From contig JAZQUM010000047.1 in assembly GCA_045631305.1 (NCBI GenBank), positions 1 to 13,936 of the forward strand: a DNA stretch of 13,936 nucleotides, written 5' to 3'. This DNA is from JAZQUM01 sp045631305. GTDB lineage: Bacteria > Bacillota > Clostridia > Oscillospirales > Oscillospiraceae. Each line of letters begins with the position of its first letter. The first letter of the stretch is position 1. The position numbers were made by a program, and so were the translations under genes. Positions 1 to 5,980 of this stretch are shown in pieces. The notes under the pieces are model-generated. The model searched no databases. It had not been told where the DNA came from and was given only the letters and a program-made list of their open reading frames with translations.

Positions 1-344
1 AGCACCACGTCGAAGCCGATACGAACCACAGCGTAAACCAGCGTGTGACCCAGAGACTGGTAGAAGTCTGCGCTGGTATCACCGGTAAGCAGATACACAT
101 AGTTGGAGAAGCCCGCAGGGCTCATAGCGCCAGTGATGGTATTGTAGTTGGTGAAGCTCAGCTGAATAACCTGGATCACAGGGACCACAAAGGTAAATAC
201 CAGAAATGCAATGGCGGGGATCAGCAGCAGCCAGCCAACGCCGATTTCTTTCCAGCTATAGGTCTCGCCCCGCAAAGTAAGCTTCTTCATCTTCTTTGCA
301 GGAGGGTTCGAAGTCTTCGCGACTCCGGTGGCTTTGGGTTCCAT
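1..344 (-). CDS. Sugar-type ABC transporter permease, MalF/UgpA family (5' part only)
   Basis: This is the N-terminal 114 residues of an inner-membrane permease of a carbohydrate ABC importer; the rest lies beyond the left edge. A basic, lysine-rich cytoplasmic tail (residues 1-34) is followed by a first membrane helix at about residues 36-60 and then the family pattern GFSNYVYLL...FYQSLGHTLVYA, which resembles the F-x-NY-x-x-L...SL-x-NT block of MalF/UgpA-type permeases. The start is set by a perfect AGGAGGT at 351-357, six bases before the ATG. It sits 11 bases after the AcoX-like gene, so it should be cotranscribed as the fifth gene of the aldolase operon. A binding protein and a second permease are expected to the left. 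The substrate cannot be read from this fragment. Confidence 0.88.
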   Translation of the reverse strand, partial: MEPKATGVAKTSNPPAKKMKKLTLRGETYSWKEIGVGWLLLIPAIAFLVFTFVVPVIQVIQLSFTNYNTITGAMSPAGFSNYVYLLTGDTSADFYQSLGHTLVYAVVRIGFDVV

Positions 345-355
345 AAGCAAACCTC

Positions 356-1318
356 CTATTTTTTTCCTATGCAAATTATGTCAGGAATGTAGCGCACTTC
401 TGCGCGACCTTCTTCAAGCGGAATGGGATTGCCGTCGGCAATGATGAGGACATCATCTGCAAGGCCTCTGACTTCCATCTCATCTTTCTTGGAGAAAAGA
501 ATATGGGATTCAAAAGCAAATTCCTCATAGCCGCGCCGGTCATAGTCCAGAATGACCAAAGGACGCTCGGTAAGGGTCATAGCACCCTTTTCCTCGTTGC
601 CATCCGTCAGGCACAGGACACCGGTAACAGCTCTGCCGTAAAGTCTTTCGCGTTCCACAGCAGAAACGATGATCTGAGATACTGCGTGGCGCACAGCAGG
701 AAGTTCCTTCCCGTTCTTGATCACCGTCAGGCTTTCACCCAGGTGCTCACGGGGATCAACAGGCGTCTTGCTGCCGTCGCGGCACATATCCGCAGCGCTG
801 ACAGTGCAGGTCTTGCCATCCACCGTGGCAAGGAGCGTGTTGCCCAGCACGATATCGTTGAAACCATATGCTGCATGCTTGCCGCAGGAACGTGCTTCCA
901 CAGCACCGCAGGACTCAAAGTGAAGGTCTTCCGGGGTGAGACCGGAAATCTCTTCTGCCGTGAAACTGATAATGGGACCGACATTTGCCGTACCCATGGC
1001 CACACCCACAAGCTTCGGCTTGCAGGTGGGATCTTTGGCTAAAAGACGGTCAGCAACATAGGCTGCGATCCCGTCGCCGCCGGCCAGAACATAAAGCTCA
1101 GGCTCGTAAGCGCTGACGGCATCCACAGCAGCGTTGAGGCGAGGAATGAAGCCCCCCTCAATAGCCTGCAGCATGATATCAGGCTGCAGCACATTGCCGC
1201 CGTAGTCGTCTACACTGACGACTTCATACCCTTTCAAAAACGCCTTGATTGCCGAAGCGATCTCAGCAATACGATCGGCGCCGCCGGAAAGGGTATTCAT
1301 CAATACCGCAGCTCTCAT
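356..1318 (-). CDS. AcoX-like / ATP-NAD kinase superfamily protein
   Basis: A 320-residue protein of the predicted ATP-NAD/polyphosphate kinase group that includes AcoX of acetoin-catabolism operons. What I see: an N-terminal Rossmann-like start with NTLSGG (residues 8-13), the diagnostic GGDG motif at 80-83 in the context VLAGGDGIAAYVADRL, and a second glycine-rich loop GTANVGPI at 109-116. True NAD kinases usually have GGDGT; here the last position is isoleucine, so NAD phosphorylation is not assured. AcoX has no settled reaction. The start overlaps the stop of the upstream alcohol dehydrogenase by 4 bases (ATGA), so the two are translationally coupled. An AcoX-like gene next to a zinc alcohol dehydrogenase is the arrangement known from acetoin/butanediol loci, and an acetoin-dehydrogenase-type E1 alpha lies at the right end of this window. 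An alternative is a metabolite kinase for the imported sugar. Confidence 0.75.
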   Translation of the reverse strand: MRAAVLMNTLSGGADRIAEIASAIKAFLKGYEVVSVDDYGGNVLQPDIMLQAIEGGFIPRLNAAVDAVSAYEPELYVLAGGDGIAAYVADRLLAKDPTCKPKLVGVAMGTANVGPIISFTAEEISGLTPEDLHFESCGAVEARSCGKHAAYGFNDIVLGNTLLATVDGKTCTVSAADMCRDGSKTPVDPREHLGESLTVIKNGKELPAVRHAVSQIIVSAVERERLYGRAVTGVLCLTDGNEEKGAMTLTERPLVILDYDRRGYEEFAFESHILFSKKDEMEVRGLADDVLIIADGNPIPLEEGRAEVRYIPDIICIGKK

Positions 1319-2280
1319 GGCTTGATCAGCACCTTGAATGCGCGGCCGGAAGCCTGCGTCTCAAAAGCGGACACTGCATCTTCAATGTCGAACTTGTGGG
1401 TGATGAGCTTGCGGAAGTGATCGGGCTTTTCAGCGATCATTTCATATGCCTTATGGAAGGTTTCCAGAGTGAAACCGGAACTGCCGGTCACGGTTACACC
1501 GCGATAGTGGATAGCAAAGGGATCCAGGGTGAACTGAGCATCCTTGGGAAGGCCTGCAAAGACATGGATGGTACCATTGTCTGCAATCTTCTTCACATAG
1601 TCTTCCACCAGAGCGGGAATGCCAACAGCAACAGCGATATTATCATACTTGGAAGGATCTGCAGTTGCGGGATCGATGGCATTGATACCGAAAGAAGAGA
1701 GCAGTTCGCGGCGTTCTGCGCTGGGTTCGCTGACGGTAACGGCGATATTCTTGCCGGTCAGCACCAGAGCGAAGAGGGTGCCCATGGGGCCACCGCCTGC
1801 GATCATCACGTTGCTCTTTTCGGTGATGTTCATCTTGTCCATAGCGGAGAGAACGCATGCAAGGGGTTCCACCAGGGTGAAGGCTTCATCAGCGGAGGGC
1901 AGCCGGATTACACCCTTCTTTACGAAGTCCATGGGGATTTCTACATATTCGCAGAAAGCACCGGATACGCCGGTCTTGTTGCGGCAGTATTCGCCTGCGC
2001 CTCTCAGGCACAGTTCGCATTCGCCGCAGCCACCGTAAGGAGCAACTACAACAGCATCACCTGCTGCAAAGCCGCTGTCAGCGGGAGCACGATCCACGAT
2101 GCCGATAAATTCATGGCCCAGGATGCAGGGGGGAGTGAATGCGGGATGGCCGCGCAGCCAGGTCTTAACGTCAGTACCGCAGAGCGTACAGCCGGTCACA
2201 CGCAGGACGAATTCACCGCTGGGAGCGGGAATATCCTGGAGTTCAAGCTGCTTTTCGCCCATGTAAATCAAAGCTTTCAT
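1315..2280 (-). CDS. Zinc-dependent alcohol dehydrogenase (MDR family)
   Basis: A 321-residue NAD(P)-dependent medium-chain dehydrogenase of the threonine/sorbitol/butanediol dehydrogenase type, likely oxidising a secondary alcohol of the imported substrate or a downstream polyol. Catalytic zinc ligands are visible as C34 (CGTD), H56-E57 (GHE) and E138 (VEPLAC). The structural zinc site is complete with C85, C88, C91 and C99. The Rossmann nucleotide loop is GGGPMG at 162-167. At 321 residues it is somewhat shorter than the usual 340-350. It starts in a 4-base ATGA overlap with the SorC gene and ends in a 4-base overlap with the AcoX-like gene, so all three are one translational unit. The exact substrate is not determined by sequence. 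Confidence 0.88.
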   Translation of the reverse strand: MKALIYMGEKQLELQDIPAPSGEFVLRVTGCTLCGTDVKTWLRGHPAFTPPCILGHEFIGIVDRAPADSGFAAGDAVVVAPYGGCGECELCLRGAGEYCRNKTGVSGAFCEYVEIPMDFVKKGVIRLPSADEAFTLVEPLACVLSAMDKMNITEKSNVMIAGGGPMGTLFALVLTGKNIAVTVSEPSAERRELLSSFGINAIDPATADPSKYDNIAVAVGIPALVEDYVKKIADNGTIHVFAGLPKDAQFTLDPFAIHYRGVTVTGSSGFTLETFHKAYEMIAEKPDHFRKLITHKFDIEDAVSAFETQASGRAFKVLIKP

Positions 2281-3254
2281 TCGTTGCTTGCGCCTCCGTT
2301 TCTGAATCTGTCATAAAATATTTTTGCCGTATTGCTATCGGTAATCAGTGTGTTGAAGAAGCCGCAGCGTGCTGCCACGATAATACCTTCGATCTTGTCC
2401 GCACCACCTGCAAGGCAAATAGACTTGCGCACCTTGCGCAGGCGCTGAATGTCATAAGCATTGTGGCGGTAATTGCGGCCAAACTCAAAGGTAGTGCCGT
2501 CTTCATAGAAGAAGTGGGAGAGGACATCGCCCACCGCATTGCAGGAGGCAACGCGGGCATTGAGCCGGGGACTGGCCTCTTCCATGAAAATACCATCACC
2601 CTTGGGAGGGCCGCCAAGGCCGAAAACAGCGGCATCCATGCGAGACCAATAGGTCTCCAGCGCTGCCATGCGCTGCTCATCGATCTTGGAGATGGGGTTG
2701 GAAGTATCCCGCAGAGTGGGAACGTTTACAAAGTAGCTGCGGGCTCTGTGGCGTTCTGCCACACGGTCGATAATGGTGTTGACCTGCAAACTGGGGTTGG
2801 AAGTGCCGGATACGCCGACAAGCGGCACATAGATCCGCTCTTCGCCTACATTTCTGTAGTTCAGGTGCAGGGACATGTTATACATGGTTTTACCCCAACC
2901 GAGGCCGACGGTTTTGCAGCCCTTCAGTGCCTTGGGAAGATACAGTGCCGCAGTGTGAGCAATAGCTTCGGAAATTGCAGCAGGATCATCTTCATCAGGA
3001 TCAACTGGTGCAATTACCACTTCGCGGATACCCAGCACCTTGGCTGCAGATTCTACCAACACATAATTGTCAGGGTCATCCGGCAGAGTCACGGTGATGT
3101 TTACGATGCCCAGGCTCTTGGCCTTGTCCAGCAGACGGGAGATCTGAGAGCGGGAAATATTCTCCCGTTCTGCGATCTGACTTTGAGAAAGATTCTCAAT
3201 GTAATAGCTGCGGGCGATACTGTAGAGCAGGGCATATTCAGGTTTTCTCGACAT
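2277..3254 (-). CDS. SorC-family transcriptional regulator (LsrR/DeoR-like effector domain)
   Basis: A 325-residue regulator. The N-terminus carries a helix-turn-helix at about residues 20-45 (NLSQSQIAERENISRSQISR), followed by the SorC sugar-phosphate-binding domain from about residue 60, with the family motif VGLGWGKTMYNM at 116-127 and a central GLGGPPKGDGIF loop. SorC proteins sense phosphorylated sugars made by their own pathway and act as repressors or activators. It starts after AAGGGGG, 20 bases downstream of the aldolase gene, so it is probably autoregulated. I infer that it binds the repeated ATGCACAAA-type sites at 4124-4171 and 11319-11332. Linkage of a SorC regulator to an LsrF-like aldolase parallels the lsr locus, but the other lsr genes are not seen here. 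Confidence 0.92.
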   Translation of the reverse strand: MSRKPEYALLYSIARSYYIENLSQSQIAERENISRSQISRLLDKAKSLGIVNITVTLPDDPDNYVLVESAAKVLGIREVVIAPVDPDEDDPAAISEAIAHTAALYLPKALKGCKTVGLGWGKTMYNMSLHLNYRNVGEERIYVPLVGVSGTSNPSLQVNTIIDRVAERHRARSYFVNVPTLRDTSNPISKIDEQRMAALETYWSRMDAAVFGLGGPPKGDGIFMEEASPRLNARVASCNAVGDVLSHFFYEDGTTFEFGRNYRHNAYDIQRLRKVRKSICLAGGADKIEGIIVAARCGFFNTLITDSNTAKIFYDRFRNGGASNE

Positions 3255-3274
3255 GATAACGCCCCCTTTACGGA

Positions 3275-4006
3275 TTAACCGCGCAGGATTGCGTTGAACT
3301 TGCTGATGCGTTCAGCCATGTCATCAGCCTGGAAGAGGTTTCTGCCGAAAGCAAAGCCCTTAACGCCTGCCTTTACGGCAGCAGCAGCGGTTTCATAAAT
3401 GTCGCTGCCCTTGGGGCCGCCTGCCAGCATCACGGGGCAGAGGCAGTTGGAAACAACGGTATCAAAGTTTTCGGTAAAGAATGCCTTGACTACATCTGCA
3501 CCCAGTTCGGAAGCGATGCGTGCACCGTTGAGCTGAACGTCATAAGTAGCGGTATTTTCGAAGTCCATGGAAAGGATTTCCACGATAACGGGAATACCGA
3601 AGCTGTGATAGGTGTCGATAGCGGTAGCTGCGTGCTGAATGTTTTCAGCGTCGCCTTCGCCGATGCTCATCATCATGACCACTGCGTCTGCACCAAGAGC
3701 CAGAGCGTTTTCAGGGGTGATGAAATTGTAGTGGCCGGGCAGATATTCACCGCAAAAAGCAGAACCACCAAAGGAAGTGCGCAGCAGCAGCTTCTTGTTT
3801 ACCAGGTCACCTTCTGCCATCTTGCGGGCAGGACCCAGGTTTACGAGATAGCCGTCCAGCTCACTTTTGGTGGTTGCATTCATCTTGCCAACTACATCTT
3901 CCAGACCGGGTACTGCGCCGGCCTGACCGCGGTCCATAGCCAGGACAAAGAGTTTGCCGCCATTGTCAAAAAGGCGTGCGGTATTGCGAATAAGTCCGTT
4001 AGTCAT
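3275..4006 (-). CDS. Class I aldolase/thiolase, DhnA/LsrF (DeoC/LacD) family
   Basis: A 243-residue TIM-barrel Schiff-base aldolase. Visible landmarks: LAMDRG at 22-27 (Asp25 on strand 1), the Schiff-base lysine K174 in ADVVKAFFTENFD, a GG at 196-197 and the phosphate-binding GRN at 221-223. This pattern fits fructose-bisphosphate aldolase DhnA and LsrF rather than true deoxyribose-phosphate aldolase. The expected substrate is a phosphorylated ketose or a phospho-diketone. The start chosen is the ATG at 4004-4006, preceded by GGAGA. The in-frame ATG at 4103-4105 is excluded because it coincides with the predicted transcription start of the promoter at 4111-4138. It is the first gene of the minus-strand operon. 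The family also contains the aminodideoxyheptulosonate synthase type enzymes, so a biosynthetic role cannot be excluded, but the transporter and SorC context favours catabolism. Confidence 0.88.
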   Translation of the reverse strand: MTNGLIRNTARLFDNGGKLFVLAMDRGQAGAVPGLEDVVGKMNATTKSELDGYLVNLGPARKMAEGDLVNKKLLLRTSFGGSAFCGEYLPGHYNFITPENALALGADAVVMMMSIGEGDAENIQHAATAIDTYHSFGIPVIVEILSMDFENTATYDVQLNGARIASELGADVVKAFFTENFDTVVSNCLCPVMLAGGPKGSDIYETAAAAVKAGVKGFAFGRNLFQADDMAERISKFNAILRG

Positions 4007-4110
4007 AACAATCATTCTCCGTTCTTTTACATTCCGAGTACATTCCAAGGCAGCAACAGGCATTTCTTGTGCGCAAAAACTGCCGAAATATAGCATAATA
4101 TACAAAGTGT

Positions 4111-4138
4111 ATTATATCAAAAAATGCACAAATGTCAA
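4111..4138 (-). promoter_or_regulatory. Consensus sigma-A promoter of the aldolase-SorC operon
   Basis: Read on the minus strand, this is TTGACA (4138-4133), a 16-base spacer and TATAAT (4116-4111), both boxes matching consensus exactly. Transcription should start near 4104, leaving a leader of about 98 bases before the aldolase start. The spacer contains the TTTGTGCAT half-site, so a protein bound there would block RNA polymerase directly. Confidence 0.8.
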
Positions 4139-4171
4139 TGTTTCAAAAGCATGTTTTGCAATTTTGTGCAT
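4124..4171. promoter_or_regulatory. Probable SorC operator pair (9-bp inverted repeat)
   Basis: ATGCACAAA at 4124-4132 and its exact reverse complement TTTGTGCAT at 4163-4171 face each other across 30 bases, so the half-site centres are 39 bp apart. The left copy continues as ATGCACAAATGT, identical over 12 bases to the site at 11319-11330. The left copy lies inside the spacer of the minus-strand promoter; the right copy lies about 75 bases upstream of the expected fhc transcription start. SorC-family proteins are tetrameric and can bridge separated sites. Binding by the adjacent SorC protein is inference. Confidence 0.55.
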
Positions 4172-4176
4172 GTATA

Positions 4177-4198
4177 CCCTCCCCCTCCCCCCTCCCCC
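4177..4198 (-). other. G-quadruplex-forming motif between divergent promoters
   Basis: The plus strand is a C tract interrupted by three single T residues, with C runs of 3, 5, 6 and 5. The minus strand therefore has four G runs (5, 6, 5, 3) joined by single-A loops, the strictest form of the G-quadruplex pattern. It lies immediately upstream of the fhc -35 box and between the two divergent promoters. Folding is predicted from sequence only. Confidence 0.6.
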
Positions 4199-4207
4199 GC
4201 AAGTCGA

Positions 4208-4236
4208 TTGACATGAATAATGAGGAGCGGTATTAT
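4208..4236 (+). promoter_or_regulatory. Sigma-A promoter of the fhc operon
   Basis: TTGACA at 4208-4213, a 17-base spacer and TATTAT at 4231-4236 give a near-consensus promoter. Transcription would start near 4243, about 24 bases before the fhcD ATG. This decides the fhcD start: the upstream in-frame ATG at 4213 overlaps the last base of the -35 box and cannot be used from this transcript. Confidence 0.75.
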
Positions 4237-4266
4237 TTAGGTATAAATCGATTGGAGGGATGCCCT

Positions 4267-5163
4267 ATGTTTATCAACGGTGTTGAAATAGAGGATACCT
4301 ACGCGGAAGGTTTTTTGATGTCCGGTACCCGCTTTATCATCACGGCAGACACTATGGACTGGGCCCTGGAAGCCGCAAGACGCGCTTGCGGCTTTGCCAC
4401 CAGTATCATTGCCTGCGGCGCCGAAGCAGATATTGAATCTCAGTTCGAGTCCGGCCCTGACGGCCGTCCCGGCGTTTCTATCCTGCTTCTGAGCATGAAT
4501 CATCAGAAAGTAGCTGAGCAGACGCTTAACCGCGTCGGCCAGTGCGTTATGACTTGCCCCACCACTGCCTGCTTCAACGGCTGGAATGGCGGCGAACCCA
4601 TTGACATCGGCAAGAGCCTGCGCTTCTTCGGCGACGGCCGTCAGATGAGCAAGGTTATGTTCGGCAGACGCTTCTGGAGAATCCCCGTTATGGACGGTGA
4701 ATTCCTTTGCGAAGAAAGCTTCGGCACCTTCGAAGGTGGTTCCGACGGCAACCTGATCCTTTTGGGCAAGGACCGTCCCACTACCCTGAAGGCCGCTATG
4801 GCTGCCTGCGACGCTATGCGCGCCAGCGGCGATGTATTCCTGCCCTTCCCCGGCGGCATCGTCCGCAGCGGCAGTAAGGTAGGTTCCCGCTATAAGATGC
4901 TGGCAGCATCCACCTACCACAGCTTCTGCCCCACCCTGCGCAATGAAGAAGAAACCCTTCTCCCCGAAGGCGCCAACTGCGCTTATGAAATCGTGGTCTG
5001 CTCCCACAGCGTAAAGGCCATCCGCAAGGCTATGGCCGCAGGCATGCTGGCCGCTGCCATCCCCGGCATGGTCCGCATCACCGCAGGTAACTACGGCGGC
5101 AACCTGGGTCAGGTCCACTTCCCCCTCTATGAAATTCTGAAAGAGGAGGCAGGCATCGAATGA
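4267..5163 (+). CDS. fhcD: Formyltransferase subunit FhcD (formylmethanofuran:H4MPT formyltransferase, Ftr homologue)
   Basis: A 298-residue cytoplasmic protein that moves a formyl group between tetrahydromethanopterin and methanofuran. It is recognisable from end to end: INGVEIEDTYAEGF at the N-terminus, ATSIIACGAEADIE, the DGRPGV turn (65-70), GQCVMTCPTTACFNG (91-105), FLPFPGGIV (191-199), a conserved Glu in AYEIVV (241) and the C-terminal ITAGNYGGNLGQVHFPLYEIL. Its length matches archaeal Ftr (about 297). The start is set by GGAGGG at 4254-4259, seven bases before the ATG, and by the promoter just upstream. It overlaps fhcB by 4 bases. In methylotrophic Proteobacteria FhcD is part of the FhcABCD complex that releases formate; archaeal Ftr acts alone. 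The cluster context here points to the complex form. Confidence 0.96.
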   Translation: MFINGVEIEDTYAEGFLMSGTRFIITADTMDWALEAARRACGFATSIIACGAEADIESQFESGPDGRPGVSILLLSMNHQKVAEQTLNRVGQCVMTCPTTACFNGWNGGEPIDIGKSLRFFGDGRQMSKVMFGRRFWRIPVMDGEFLCEESFGTFEGGSDGNLILLGKDRPTTLKAAMAACDAMRASGDVFLPFPGGIVRSGSKVGSRYKMLAASTYHSFCPTLRNEEETLLPEGANCAYEIVVCSHSVKAIRKAMAAGMLAAAIPGMVRITAGNYGGNLGQVHFPLYEILKEEAGIE

Positions 5164-5978
5164 AAAATTACGAATCTCTCGTTGCTGCGCTGAAGGCAGC
5201 TAACGCTCCCGTATTTTACGGTCTTGGCGGCATCTCTATGGAAGAACAGCGCCTCGCTGTTCGCCTTGCCCGCAAGATGGGTGCTTCCGTATCCGTGCAG
5301 CGTCCCCTGCTGGCCACTTTGACTCTGGCCGCTCTGAATACCGTTCCCCTGATCCTCACCGCAGGCAGCGAACTGCCCGCAGAAGCCGCTGCAGGTTCCC
5401 GCGTTATTAAGGACGACCGCCTTCTCGCCGTGGAAGCATGGCGCGCCCTTTCCGCCCTCGCCAAGGGCAACAAGCTCCCCGGCACTGACGCTTATGCTTC
5501 TTTGTACGAAGAAATGAAGGCAAACCGTGCTGCGCTGGTTCTGGTCACTGACTCTGTTGACGAAGTGCTCCGCCGCGCCATCAACCGCTTTACTCAGTCT
5601 CATAAGCTGGAAGTCATGCAGGTTCCCTCTGTGGAAAATGCACTGGGTGCTTACGAAGTGATGCTGGAAGAAGCAGGCAGTGAAAACGCATGGTTTGGCG
5701 GCGATCAGCTCCATTCCGGTAACGGCTATGGTCTTTCCTGCGCTGCAAAGGGCAGCTGCGACCTGTTGGTCCGTATCGGTGAAGGCTGCGCTCCCTGCTG
5801 CTGCAATGTTCCCGCTTACGCCATTGCTCCTGCAGCCAAAGACGGCGAAGCTCTGGTAGAAGCCGGCACCGCAGGCGGCACCGCTATGCGCTATGACTTT
5901 GTACCCGTAAAGATGGACGCCGCAGACGCCCAGACCAGCATTCTTTCCCTGCTGGCACAGTTGATGGAAGAGGTGTAA
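5160..5978 (+). CDS. fhcB: Formyltransferase/hydrolase complex subunit B (reduced FwdB homologue)
   Basis: A 272-residue protein placed and shaped as FhcB, the bacterial relative of the formylmethanofuran dehydrogenase subunit FwdB. The opening PVFYGLGGISMEEQRLAVRLARKMGA matches the segment after the Fe-S domain of FwdB-like molybdopterin proteins. It is clearly shortened: archaeal FwdB is around 430 residues with an N-terminal Cys motif and a Mo/W ligand Cys or Sec, none of which is present. It therefore should not reduce CO2 and is probably structural. An unusual cysteine cluster, CAPCCC (C210, C213-C215), sits near the C-terminus. Its ATG lies in a 4-base overlap with fhcD, with an SD (GAGGAGG) inside the fhcD end, and fhcA begins 2 bases after its stop. 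Identity rests on context plus partial similarity, so it is less certain than its neighbours. Confidence 0.78.
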   Translation: MKNYESLVAALKAANAPVFYGLGGISMEEQRLAVRLARKMGASVSVQRPLLATLTLAALNTVPLILTAGSELPAEAAAGSRVIKDDRLLAVEAWRALSALAKGNKLPGTDAYASLYEEMKANRAALVLVTDSVDEVLRRAINRFTQSHKLEVMQVPSVENALGAYEVMLEEAGSENAWFGGDQLHSGNGYGLSCAAKGSCDLLVRIGEGCAPCCCNVPAYAIAPAAKDGEALVEAGTAGGTAMRYDFVPVKMDAADAQTSILSLLAQLMEEV

Positions 5979-5980
5979 AT

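Noticed and set aside
1249..2316. A 355-residue plus-strand open frame across the dehydrogenase gene
   Set aside because: It is a shadow of the zinc dehydrogenase, whose catalytic and structural zinc ligands are all present on the minus strand.
4132..4266. Upstream in-frame starts for fhcD (4132 and 4213)
   Set aside because: They precede the predicted transcription start; the ATG at 4213 overlaps the -35 box, neither has a ribosome binding site, and Ftr proteins begin at the INGVEIEDT segment.
5160..5978. FhcB as an active molybdenum/tungsten formate-type dehydrogenase subunit
   Set aside because: The N-terminal Fe-S cysteines and the metal-ligand region of FwdB are absent from the 272-residue protein.
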